Shown here: positions 55,004 through 63,573 of the stretch, piece after piece
Numbering within the stretch: the stretch's first letter is position 1
How the letters are laid out: each line of letters starts with the position of its first letter
NCBI GenBank assembly: GCA_040429635.1
Contig: CP158972.1
Span: 3,541,501-3,605,500 of the forward strand
Origin: Tamlana crocina
GTDB lineage: Bacteria; Bacteroidota; Bacteroidia; Flavobacteriales; Flavobacteriaceae
Direction of reading: 5' to 3'
Length of the DNA: 64,000 nucleotides
Program-made: the position numbers and the translations under genes
The notes under the pieces: model-generated
The model's input: only the letters and a program-made list of their open reading frames with translations
What the model was told of the DNA's origin: nothing
Database searches by the model: none

Positions 55004-55906
55004 ATGAATTTAATTTATAAATTAATTTACCATTCAAAAATAAATTTTCTAATCAGAAACATTAATTATCTGTTAAAAAATTTATTTTTAAATAAAATTA
55101 AGATTCCTCCTTCAGGCATTCTGCACTTGAAAACAGGTTCAGGGAAAATAAAAATTGCCACCAACCAAACCAGTTACTTAACCCAATTACTATTCTGGAA
55201 CGGATACAAAAAATTCGAATACTCAGAAATCTTTGAAAAACTATCAAAGAATGTAAATTGTTTTCTTGACATTGGTTCTAACATTGGCTACTATTCGTTA
55301 ATAGCAGCAAAATCAAACCCCAATATTAAGGCCTATGCTTTCGAGCCGGCTATCGGCCCTAAGCATTTTTTAAATGAGAACATCAAATTAAATAATTTTC
55401 AAAATAACATAAAAGCTATCGATTTGGCACTGAGCAGTTCTTCTGGTGTAATTGATTTTTATGAGGTAAAAAGCAAAAAATATAAATATTTAAAATACGA
55501 TCTAGCTGGTGAGGGAAACGCAGGCACAAAAACAACTTCAAGAAATTTTGTAAAGAATACTGTAACCGCTACAACATTAGCCGATTTTGTTAAATCTGAA
55601 AACTTAAAAAACATCGATTTAATCAAGATTGACACTGAAGGCACGGAAATAGACATTTTAAATTCTGGAAAAGAAATTATTGAAAAATTAGAACCCATTG
55701 TAATATGTGAAACACTTTTCAATACTATTGAAAAAGAATTAGATGCGTTTTTTGCTTCTTTAAACTTCGAATTTTATAACCATACAGAAAATGGTTTAGT
55801 AAGAACCACAACAATAAAAAGGGACTCTGACAATGGTATTAGAAACTGTTTTTTTGTTCCAAAATCTAAATTAAATTTAATTTCAGATTTTATAGTTAAA
55901 GAATGA
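55004..55906 (+). CDS. FkbM family methyltransferase
   Basis: 300 residues. SAM-binding motif FLDIGSNIGYYSLIAA (about 87-102), acidic KAYAFEPAIGPKHFL, and the FkbM-type IDLIKIDTEGTEIDIL followed by PIVICE. The N-terminal 85 residues are rich in Asn, Lys, Ile and Leu. Such enzymes O-methylate sugars or lipids in surface polysaccharide pathways. The gene is markedly AT-rich (one 60-base line near its start has 9 G or C). It overlaps the next gene by ATGA, so the two form a translational unit. Confidence 0.9.
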   Translation: MNLIYKLIYHSKINFLIRNINYLLKNLFLNKIKIPPSGILHLKTGSGKIKIATNQTSYLTQLLFWNGYKKFEYSEIFEKLSKNVNCFLDIGSNIGYYSLIAAKSNPNIKAYAFEPAIGPKHFLNENIKLNNFQNNIKAIDLALSSSSGVIDFYEVKSKKYKYLKYDLAGEGNAGTKTTSRNFVKNTVTATTLADFVKSENLKNIDLIKIDTEGTEIDILNSGKEIIEKLEPIVICETLFNTIEKELDAFFASLNFEFYNHTENGLVRTTTIKRDSDNGIRNCFFVPKSKLNLISDFIVKE

Positions 55907-56751
55907 ATTTCTCCATCATCATTCCCGCCCATAACGAAGAAAGCACTGTCGCGCTAACTTTAGATTCCTTGGCCAAACAAACCCTATTGCCCAACAAAAT
56001 TGTGGTAGTTAACGATAACTCAACCGACAAAACACAGGATATTGTTGAAGCCTACGCTGAAAGGCATACTTTTATTGCTTTGGTGAATTCAAAGTCATCA
56101 AACCAGCATTTGCCGGGCTCTAAAATCATCAATGCCTTTTACAAAGGTTTTGAAACCCTAGATACCAACTACGATGTGATTTGTAAATTTGATGCCGATT
56201 TAATTTTTCCGAAGGATTATTTAGAAAAATTGTCCGTTCATTTTAAGAAGAATCCCAAACTGGGCATGGCTTCCGGATTTTGTTATATTGAAAAAAACAA
56301 CCAGTGGGTTTTAGAAAACCTCACCCGAAAAGACCACATTCGTGGTGCCCTGAAAGCCTACAGAAAAGACTGCTTTTTACAAATAGGAAAACTAAAGCCC
56401 TCCATGGGCTGGGACACGATTGATGAACTTTTAGCCAAATATTACGGCTGGGAGATTTTAACTGACGATTCGCTTCATGTAAAACATTTAAAGCCCACAG
56501 GCATCAGCTATAATAAAGCGTCAAAATATTTGCAAGGTGAAGCCATGTACAAAATGCGCTATGGTTTTTTTATTACTTTGATTTCAGCATTAAAACTGGC
56601 TTACAAAAAAGGCAACTTTGCTTTGTTTAAAGATTATATGGCGGGGTATTTTAAGGCCAAAAAAGAAAATATTGCCTTTTTGGTTTCGGAGGACGAAGGA
56701 AAATTTATTAGGAATTTACGTTGGAAAGGGATGTTGGGTAAATTGGTGTAA
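55903..56751 (+). CDS. Glycosyltransferase family 2
   Basis: 282 residues. GT-A fold: SIIIPAHNEESTVALTLDSL at the N-terminus, VVVNDNSTDKTQDIV, the DxD-type KFDADLIFPKDYL and later DSLHVKHLKPTG. No membrane anchor is obvious. It likely transfers a sugar during glycan or exopolysaccharide synthesis together with the overlapping FkbM methyltransferase. Its base composition is closer to the genome average than that of its partner. Confidence 0.92.
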   Translation: MNFSIIIPAHNEESTVALTLDSLAKQTLLPNKIVVVNDNSTDKTQDIVEAYAERHTFIALVNSKSSNQHLPGSKIINAFYKGFETLDTNYDVICKFDADLIFPKDYLEKLSVHFKKNPKLGMASGFCYIEKNNQWVLENLTRKDHIRGALKAYRKDCFLQIGKLKPSMGWDTIDELLAKYYGWEILTDDSLHVKHLKPTGISYNKASKYLQGEAMYKMRYGFFITLISALKLAYKKGNFALFKDYMAGYFKAKKENIAFLVSEDEGKFIRNLRWKGMLGKLV

Positions 56752-56815
56752 TTTGAGTCTTTCTTTAGACAGAGTTTAATTTACAGCCTCATCTTTTGAC
56801 AACAATTTGAAGATG

Positions 56816-56838
56816 CTTCGACTGCGCTCAGCATGACA
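56816..56838 (+). repeat. TTCGACTNCGCTCA repeat, intergenic copy
   Basis: CTTCGACTGCGCTCAGCATG followed by ACA, between convergent genes. This appears to be the intact reference form of the repeat also found inside the macroglobulin and M3 peptidase genes. Confidence 0.75.
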
Positions 56839-56873
56839 ACACAAATACAACTAACTTCTGACTTCTAACAAAA

Positions 56874-57680
56874 CTAAAAACTCCAGCCTTTATAACTGCT
56901 TGAAGCTTCCAATTTATTTTCAATGGCATCTTTCAATTGAGGAAAAAAATCAATCCCTGTGAGTTTTTCAATAGAATCTACCGATACTACAAACTCGTAA
57001 AGCGGTTTTTTAGAATCTTGGTGCGGCATTAAAAAAGCAATCATTTTGGGGTTACCGTTGTTCGCATCAATAAGCACTTTGTAAAATTGCTTGGGCACTG
57101 AAACTTGTTCTTCTCCAATGGTTTCCAATCCATCTCTCAAAACCCCTCCTGTCACCACAAAAACGCCATCATATTTACTGGCCCAATAACGCACTTTTTG
57201 CTCCAAAGTATTCCAAATACCTGAATTGAACTGATGTTCTTGCGGACTAATATTACTGGTTAAAAACGTTTCATCGTGGGCTTGTTTAGAGTAACGCCTA
57301 TCGCCTGCTGGGCATAAATGTCCGCGGTCATATCCCGAGTTTTTATAATTGCGCCAGTGCGCCGCACCGGTTTTTACAGCTTCGTCAATTTCAAAATACG
57401 GGCGTTTATGGTTGGTGCTAGAAAGGTGCGATTTTTTCAATTCGTAAGCAACCCATTCGGCCTGTTCGTGGGTTTCGCTATAAGATAACGAATAGCCTTC
57501 GTGATGCACTACCTGCCCTGTGGTACTGCTGGGTATAAAATATTCATTAGTTTCGGCTTTAGCATCTTTTCCGTCAGAAATCGCTTCGGCTTTTTCTTCT
57601 TCCTTTAAAAAGTGTTCATAGCCATAAATTCCAATAACAATTAGAATCGCCACAACCGAATATATTGTCCTCTTACTCAT
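56874..57680 (-). CDS. DNA/RNA non-specific endonuclease (NUC1 type), membrane-anchored
   Basis: 268 residues. An N-terminal membrane helix or uncleaved signal (TIYSVVAILIVIGIYGYEHF) is followed by an acidic linker and the beta-beta-alpha-metal nuclease domain. The active-site motif is DRGH (118-121) in YDRGHLCPAGD, with SNISPQEHQFNSGIWNTLE carrying the metal-binding Asn. It probably degrades nucleic acid outside the cytoplasm, perhaps to recover phosphate together with the upstream phosphatase. Its ATG shares one base with the stop of that gene (TAATG). Confidence 0.92.
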   Translation of the reverse strand: MSKRTIYSVVAILIVIGIYGYEHFLKEEEKAEAISDGKDAKAETNEYFIPSSTTGQVVHHEGYSLSYSETHEQAEWVAYELKKSHLSSTNHKRPYFEIDEAVKTGAAHWRNYKNSGYDRGHLCPAGDRRYSKQAHDETFLTSNISPQEHQFNSGIWNTLEQKVRYWASKYDGVFVVTGGVLRDGLETIGEEQVSVPKQFYKVLIDANNGNPKMIAFLMPHQDSKKPLYEFVVSVDSIEKLTGIDFFPQLKDAIENKLEASSSYKGWSF

Positions 57681-59335
57681 TATTCAAATACAAATTCCAA
57701 AGGCTGCCCAATAGCCCCATTAGGGAAACTGGAGCCTAAAAGTGCCGACATGGTTGGAGCAATATCAGTAATTTCAGTTTTTTGAAAAGTGTGTCCGTTT
57801 TTTATGCCCTTTCCAAAAAACAATAAGGGCACGTGGGTATCGTAGTTCATGCCAGAACCATGAGTGGATCCTGTGCGACCATAGGAAATAAAAGCAGGAT
57901 CGTTAACCAACAGCACATCTCCAGAGCGCTTTTGGTTAAAGCCTTTTTGTAAAAGTGCTTCAATACCATCAACAAAATTTACCGAGCTCATAGTACTGGC
58001 TGTATAAGCCTTGTAAACATTAAGGTAACTTAATTGTTCGTAAACAATGGCCTCTTGTACTTCTTTTAAATTCAGCCCCAATTCTCTTACTTTATCCCAG
58101 TTCAAAAATATCTGATCGTTACTAACGTTTTCTAAAATGTCACTGGTGCCATAGGTTTCAACTAAAAAGTTGTTAAAATCTTTTTTACGCTGATTATTAT
58201 CCAAATAACCCGCTGGAATTTTCACAGATTTTAAATAGGCCGGCACTTCAACCGCAGCGTGATCGGCTGTTAAAAATACAGTGTATTCTCCCTTTCCAAC
58301 AGTTTCATCCAAAAAATTGAAAAAGCGTTCCAGCTCCAAATCTAAACGCAGGTAAGTATCTTGAACTTCTTTGGAATTTACACCAAATTTATGGCCGATA
58401 TAATCGGTGCTTGAATAGCTCACCGCCAAAACATCGGTTATTTCATCCTCCCCAAGTTGCTCGCATTTAACGGCCGCCATGGCAAAATCGGTTACTATAC
58501 TATTACCGTAAGGCGTGGTTTTTATAATGTCGAAGCCTCCGTTAATTCTATTTAATTTTTTTAAATCGTACGGAAAGGTGGCGTTTTCTTTCCCAATAAA
58601 TGTACCTTCAAAATCATTTAAATCACTTCCACTTTCTTCATAGGTGGATATATCATACAAGGTATTCCATGGCTTTAAATAAGATTGCACGGTTTTGGAT
58701 GCGTTAAAATCTTGCACCCATTTTGGTAACTCCTGCATGTAATAGGTACTTGAAATAAACTTGCCTTCAGATTTCCCTCGAAACCAATAGGCGGCATTAC
58801 CAGTGTGTCCGGCTGGCAAAACAGCTCCTCTATCCTTAATGGAAACACCTATAGTTTTTCCACGCATTTGTGTAAACAATCTGTTTTCATCAGCAAAGGT
58901 GGTTGTTAACATACGATGTGGCGACATCTTTCCTTCGTGCTTGGATGTACCTACAGAATTTACGTTATCATCTCCGGCGCAGTATACCATCGATTTGGTT
59001 GCTTTATCATACCAATCGTTGCTCATTATACCATGGTATTTTGGAGTAGTACCCGTATGAACCGATGCATGCCCCGGCCCCGTTTTAGTTGGAATATAAT
59101 TGTAATGGTTGTTCTTACAATTAAAGCCCTCGGCCATCATACGTTTAAAACCTCCATCGCCGTATTTATTATAGAAACGGGTTAGGTAATCGTAACGCAT
59201 TTGATCAACCACAATCCCAACTACAAGTTTAGGTCTGGAAAGCTTACTTTCGGTTTTATCCAAAACGGAAATACTTTGCGAACTCGAAGAAAATGCCACT
59301 GACATTAAAAGGATACCAAGTATTATATTTTTCAT
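57680..59335 (-). CDS. PafA-like alkaline phosphatase
   Basis: 551 residues from the ATG at 59335; the frame extends to 59380 but that part lies over the -7 box. Signal peptide MKNIILGILLMSVAFSSSS. The alkaline phosphatase superfamily fold is shown by VVGIVVDQMRYDY, the Thr nucleophile in PTKTGPGHASVHTG (about Thr85), SYSSTDYIGHKFG, LTADHAAVEV and STHGSGMNYDTHVPLLF. The Thr nucleophile and lack of a formylglycine motif indicate a PafA-type phosphatase, not a sulfatase. It probably releases phosphate in the periplasm. Operon with the nuclease downstream. Confidence 0.92.
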   Translation of the reverse strand: MKNIILGILLMSVAFSSSSQSISVLDKTESKLSRPKLVVGIVVDQMRYDYLTRFYNKYGDGGFKRMMAEGFNCKNNHYNYIPTKTGPGHASVHTGTTPKYHGIMSNDWYDKATKSMVYCAGDDNVNSVGTSKHEGKMSPHRMLTTTFADENRLFTQMRGKTIGVSIKDRGAVLPAGHTGNAAYWFRGKSEGKFISSTYYMQELPKWVQDFNASKTVQSYLKPWNTLYDISTYEESGSDLNDFEGTFIGKENATFPYDLKKLNRINGGFDIIKTTPYGNSIVTDFAMAAVKCEQLGEDEITDVLAVSYSSTDYIGHKFGVNSKEVQDTYLRLDLELERFFNFLDETVGKGEYTVFLTADHAAVEVPAYLKSVKIPAGYLDNNQRKKDFNNFLVETYGTSDILENVSNDQIFLNWDKVRELGLNLKEVQEAIVYEQLSYLNVYKAYTASTMSSVNFVDGIEALLQKGFNQKRSGDVLLVNDPAFISYGRTGSTHGSGMNYDTHVPLLFFGKGIKNGHTFQKTEITDIAPTMSALLGSSFPNGAIGQPLEFVFE

Positions 59336-59353
59336 TTTTTTCTTCAATTTTGG

Positions 59354-59362
59354 CCAAAAATA
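59354..59362 (-). promoter_or_regulatory. -7 box of the pafA-like gene
   Basis: TATTTTTGG on the minus strand matches TAnnTTTG. It places the transcription start near 59349 and supports the ATG at 59335. The -33 region has only a weak TTTTA. Confidence 0.5.
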
Positions 59363-59441
59363 CAGTTTTAAAAACATCATAATTTAAAATTAAAGTTAAA
59401 TACCCCTAACTTTTTTTTACTTTAGCACAACAAATTTACTT

Positions 59442-60179
59442 ATGACTTACCTTCAAAATATAGGGTCTTATTTTTTAATGATTATTGAAATGTTTCGCAA
59501 GCCCACCAAATGGCCGGTGATGCGTTCATTAATTCTTAAAGATATTGACGACCTCATCATCGGGTCGTTGGGTATAATTGCATTCATTTCGTTTTTTGTG
59601 GGCGGGGTAATTACCATTCAAACTGCTTTAAACATTGACAACCCTTTAATCCCAAGGTATTTGGTAGGTTTTGCTACCCGACAATCTATAATTTTAGAGT
59701 TTGCTCCTACTTTTACCTCGATTATTATGGCTGGAAAAGTAGGGTCGTTTATCACCTCCAGCATTGGCACCATGCGTGTTACCGAACAAATTGATGCACT
59801 GGAAGTTATGGGCATAAATTCGTTAAATTATCTGGTGTTTCCTAAAACCATAGCCTTAATGCTTTACCCGTTTGCCATTGCCATTGGTATGTTTTTGGGC
59901 ATATTAGGTGGTATGGCTGCCTGCGTTTTTGGAGGCTATTCCACGGTAGAAGATTACATTACTGGAATTCAAACCGATTTTGAGACCTTTCATGTTATTT
60001 ATGCCTTTATAAAAACCTTTGTGTTCGCCATTATTTTGGCCACTGTGCCTGCATTTTACGGCTATTATATGAAAGGCGGGGCACTTGAAGTAGGAAAAGC
60101 GAGTACCACAGCTTTCGTTTGGACTTCGGTGGTTATTATTTTATTGAATTATTTGTTAACCGATATGCTGCTAGGCTAA
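59442..60179 (+). CDS. mlaE: MlaE-family ABC transporter permease
   Basis: 245 residues with five or six membrane segments and the MlaE signature ILEFAPTFTSIIMAGKVGSF, then RVTEQIDALEVMGINSLNYL. It forms the inner-membrane permease of a lipid transporter that keeps outer-membrane asymmetry. The stop overlaps the mlaF start (TAATG). The MCE substrate-binding subunit (MlaD-like) is not adjacent; the gene after mlaF is unrelated and convergent. Confidence 0.92.
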   Translation: MTYLQNIGSYFLMIIEMFRKPTKWPVMRSLILKDIDDLIIGSLGIIAFISFFVGGVITIQTALNIDNPLIPRYLVGFATRQSIILEFAPTFTSIIMAGKVGSFITSSIGTMRVTEQIDALEVMGINSLNYLVFPKTIALMLYPFAIAIGMFLGILGGMAACVFGGYSTVEDYITGIQTDFETFHVIYAFIKTFVFAIILATVPAFYGYYMKGGALEVGKASTTAFVWTSVVIILLNYLLTDMLLG

Positions 60180-60949
60180 TGATAGAAGTTAAGGATTTAC
60201 ATAAATCGTTTGGCGATGCCCATATTTTAAAAGGTATTAGTACCACTTTTGAAAAAGGAAAAACCAACTTGATTATTGGGCAAAGTGGCTCTGGAAAAAC
60301 GGTATTTTTGAAATGCCTATTGGGTCTCTTTAATTATGAGCAAGGCAGTATTGCCTACGACGGAAAGATTTTTTCGAAACTCTCTGAAGATGAAAAACGT
60401 AACCTACGTGCCGAAATAGGCATGGTTTTTCAGGGTAGTGCTCTTTTCGACTCCATGACCATAGAAGAAAATGTCATGTTCCCTTTAAAAATGTTTACCA
60501 AACAGAGCAAAAGCGAAATGCAGGATAGAGCCGATTTTGTTTTAAAGCGTGTTAATTTGGAAGGCGCCCATAAAAAAATGCCCAGTGAGGCCTCTGGTGG
60601 TATGCAAAAACGGGTGGCCATTGCACGTGCCATTGTAAACAAGCCCAAATATTTGTTTTGTGACGAACCCAATTCTGGACTCGACCCAAAAACATCAATG
60701 GTTATCGACAACCTTATTCAAGAAATTACCGACGAATACCAGATAACCACCGTAATTAATTCACACGATATGAATTCGGTAATGGAAATTGGTGAAAAAA
60801 TCGTATTTCTAAAGCATGGTCTCAAAGAATGGGAAGGCTCTAACGAGAACATTTTTAAAACCGACAACGAAGCCGTTACCAATTTTGTTTACTCTTCAGA
60901 ATTGTTTAAAAAAGTACGTAAAATGTACTTGGAAGAAGACCTCCAATAA
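60179..60949 (+). CDS. mlaF: MlaF-family ABC transporter ATP-binding protein
   Basis: 256 residues from the ATG at 60179. Walker A GQSGSGKT (34-41), signature SGGMQKRVAIARA, Walker B YLFCDEPNSGLDP, and the H-loop NSHDMNSV. The Mla-type variant SGGM in place of SGGQ agrees with MlaF rather than a generic importer. It powers MlaE. The ORF upstream of 60179 in the same frame overlaps mlaE and is not used. Confidence 0.93.
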   Translation: MIEVKDLHKSFGDAHILKGISTTFEKGKTNLIIGQSGSGKTVFLKCLLGLFNYEQGSIAYDGKIFSKLSEDEKRNLRAEIGMVFQGSALFDSMTIEENVMFPLKMFTKQSKSEMQDRADFVLKRVNLEGAHKKMPSEASGGMQKRVAIARAIVNKPKYLFCDEPNSGLDPKTSMVIDNLIQEITDEYQITTVINSHDMNSVMEIGEKIVFLKHGLKEWEGSNENIFKTDNEAVTNFVYSSELFKKVRKMYLEEDLQ

Positions 60950-60955
60950 ACCACT

Positions 60956-62431
60956 CTACTTTTCTTTAAGCAGCTTTAGTTTATCTGTTTTAAGAACAGT
61001 TTTTAGCCAGGTTTTCAGTTCTGCTTCCCTTTTATTTTTAACGCTATCTTTAAGTTTCGTGTTCCATTTTACGCTAACCACGTCAATCGTATCTACTTTA
61101 ATAAAATCTGTAGATTCCAGCATTTTGGCCATTCCGAAATAAGTTAAATCTGAAAATTTAATTTTGGCATCTTTCGCCACGGTTGAATACAATACTACGT
61201 TTGCCTTTTTAGCTTTGTCTTCCAATTGGTCATTCAAACTCACTACATTATTTTTAAGGGTTTCAATTTCTTCCTTAAGCCCGTTAATAACGTAATCTTT
61301 TTGTTCAATTTCAATGGTGGCTTTATCGTAAAGCTCTAAAATTTTATCGGAACTTCTGTTTTTATTCCCCGAAATATTCAGTTTAAAATATTGAATGTTT
61401 TCGTAATCTTCCAGCTCGTTTTCCAAATCGCTGATAGTAGCATCGTTAAGCTCCCCATTAAAATAAAGTGATATGGTTTGAGTATCCATATTCATACTAT
61501 GCCTTTGAAGCCACAAGTTTTCGTTCGATTCTACTTCATTTTTTATAAAATTGTTGTAATCTCTTTGGTAGCGGCTTTCAGTAAGTACATTAATAAACGT
61601 CCATATTGCGGGAATCATCACTACCACCGCCAAAGCTGTAGCTACCCTCGAAATAAAACGGCGTTTTTGCGAGTTGGCATACCGCAACATAGGAAACCGT
61701 AGTAGTTTTAAAACTAAAAACGTAGCCAGAGCAATAAAAATGGTGTTGATGGTAAACAAGTACATGGCTCCGCCGAAATAAAGCAGATTGCCTTCTGCAA
61801 GACCGTATCCGGCAGTACACAAGGGCGGCATTAAAGCTGTGGCAATGGCCACACCAAAAATAACCGAAGCGATGGTGCCTTTTTTGGTACGTGCGATAAT
61901 GAGCGCCAATCCGCCAAAAAAGGCTATGAGCACATCCCGAATGTCAGGACGGGTTCTCCCTAAAAGTTCGGAGGTTTCTTCGCTAAGCGGAAAGAGCCAA
62001 AAGAATAAAAAAGCAGTAATTAAACTGAGCACGATCATAATGGCCAAATTGACCAACGACCGTTTTAGAGTATCAATATCGTTTATGGCTATAGAGAGCC
62101 CAACACCCAAAATAGGTCCCATTAACGGCGAAATTAACATGGCACCAATAACCACAGCGGTAGAGTTGGCATTTAAGCCTATGGAAGCCACAAAAATAGA
62201 ACAGACCAAAATCCAAGCTGTTGCGCCTTTAAAGGAAATATCGGCCTTTATAGCCTTTATAGTGGCATCTCTATCGGTATCGTCCCTAAAATCTAAAAGT
62301 TCTTTTAAAAACTTACTAACGCTTGCCGCCAAACCTTGAGCCTCTTTTTTTATTTCTTCTTTAGACTGCTCAACGTTTACTTTCTTTTTCTCTTCTTCTT
62401 CAGAGAAATTGAATTTGCTTTCTTCGCTCAT
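60956..62431 (-). CDS. DUF389 (TIGR00341-type) membrane protein
   Basis: 491 residues. A charged N-terminal segment is followed by about six membrane helices with the DUF389 motifs TAVVIGAMLISPLMGPILGV, then GLALIIARTKKGTIASVIFG and ATALMPPLCTAGYGLA. After the membrane domain there is a soluble C-terminal half of about 200 residues with a coiled coil (YVINGLKEEIETLKNNVVSL). The function of the family is unknown. It ends 6 bases from the convergent mlaF gene with no visible terminator. Confidence 0.9.
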   Translation of the reverse strand: MSEESKFNFSEEEEKKKVNVEQSKEEIKKEAQGLAASVSKFLKELLDFRDDTDRDATIKAIKADISFKGATAWILVCSIFVASIGLNANSTAVVIGAMLISPLMGPILGVGLSIAINDIDTLKRSLVNLAIMIVLSLITAFLFFWLFPLSEETSELLGRTRPDIRDVLIAFFGGLALIIARTKKGTIASVIFGVAIATALMPPLCTAGYGLAEGNLLYFGGAMYLFTINTIFIALATFLVLKLLRFPMLRYANSQKRRFISRVATALAVVVMIPAIWTFINVLTESRYQRDYNNFIKNEVESNENLWLQRHSMNMDTQTISLYFNGELNDATISDLENELEDYENIQYFKLNISGNKNRSSDKILELYDKATIEIEQKDYVINGLKEEIETLKNNVVSLNDQLEDKAKKANVVLYSTVAKDAKIKFSDLTYFGMAKMLESTDFIKVDTIDVVSVKWNTKLKDSVKNKREAELKTWLKTVLKTDKLKLLKEK

Positions 62432-62434
62432 ATT

Positions 62435-63514
62435 CTAGCCGTATTGCTCACCAAACTTGTCCTTTACTTTTTGGAGTGTTTGCTTAATATCTTGTTCTTT
62501 GGACTTAGGAAAGATAAGCAAAACTTCGTCTTTATCAACAATAATATAATCCTGAATACCGTCAATTACCACAATTTTATCTTTTGGGGTGCTTATCATA
62601 TTTCCGGTGGCATCTTCAACCAGTGTTCTAGCGTTAACCACCGCATTGCCGTTTTCACTTTTATCCAATTTATCATAAAGGCTTCCCCAAGTACCCAAAT
62701 CGTTCCAATCGAAATCTGCAGCAATCACATACACATTGTTCGATTTTTCCATAATGGCATAATCTACCGAAATGTTTTCTGCTTTCGGGTAGTTTTCTTC
62801 AATAAAAGCGGCTTCGGCTTCGGTATTATATGCTGAAATCCCCGCTTCAAAATGAGCATACAAACTGGGTTGATTACCTTTAAAAGCTTCAACCACACTT
62901 TTTACGCTCCACATGAAAATGCCTGCATTCCACAGAAAATTCCCTTTGGCAATAAACTCCTTTGCGGTGTCGTAATCCGGTTTTTCCCTAAACTGGTTTA
63001 CCGATTTAATATCTTCGGAAGCCGATTTATCAAATTCAATATAACCATAACCTGTGTTCGGAAACGTGGGCTGAATGCCCAAGGTCATCAAAGCATCATT
63101 TTCCTGGCAAAAATCGAATGCCTGTTTTACGTTTTTCGAAAAGGCTTGTTCGTCTTCAATCCAATGGTCGCTGGGCGCCACAATCATTACTGCATCTGGG
63201 TTTTCCTTTTGAATTTTTAAGGAAGCGTACAAAATACAGGGCGCTGTGTTACGCATGGCAGGCTCTAAAACCACTTGTTTCTGGGTGACTTCGGGAAGTT
63301 GTTCCAACACCAAATCATTATAGCGCTCGTTGGTTAAAATATAAATATTTTCTTTGGGTATTAAATCTGCCAAGCGGTGGAATGTTTTCTGTATCAAAGT
63401 ATCGCCCGTGCCCAGCATATCGTGGAATTGTTTAGGAAAATCTTGCGTACTCACAGGCCAAAATCTCGACCCTACTCCTCCGGCCATTAATATGGCATAA
63501 TAGTTTTTGTTCAT
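62435..63514 (-). CDS. Mannose-1-phosphate guanylyltransferase
   Basis: 359 residues from the ATG at 63514. The nucleotidyltransferase signature AILMAGGVGSRFWPVSTQDF followed by PKQF is clear, with VLEPAMRNTAPCI, IVAPSDHWI and FREKPDYDTA. It lacks the C-terminal isomerase domain of bifunctional ManC/AlgA. It makes GDP-mannose for fucose, mannan or glycan synthesis. Its stop is 3 bases from the DUF389 start, so the two may be one transcript. Confidence 0.93.
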   Translation of the reverse strand: MNKNYYAILMAGGVGSRFWPVSTQDFPKQFHDMLGTGDTLIQKTFHRLADLIPKENIYILTNERYNDLVLEQLPEVTQKQVVLEPAMRNTAPCILYASLKIQKENPDAVMIVAPSDHWIEDEQAFSKNVKQAFDFCQENDALMTLGIQPTFPNTGYGYIEFDKSASEDIKSVNQFREKPDYDTAKEFIAKGNFLWNAGIFMWSVKSVVEAFKGNQPSLYAHFEAGISAYNTEAEAAFIEENYPKAENISVDYAIMEKSNNVYVIAADFDWNDLGTWGSLYDKLDKSENGNAVVNARTLVEDATGNMISTPKDKIVVIDGIQDYIIVDKDEVLLIFPKSKEQDIKQTLQKVKDKFGEQYG

Positions 63515-63573
63515 AAGTATTTTATTTATCTGAAACACACATCAGCTTTACGCCAATAATGCGTGCTTCATTA

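Noticed and set aside
57680-59335. Calling the phosphatase a sulfatase
   Set aside because: The nucleophile region is TKTGPGHAS with Thr; the formylglycine motif C/S-x-P-x-R is absent.
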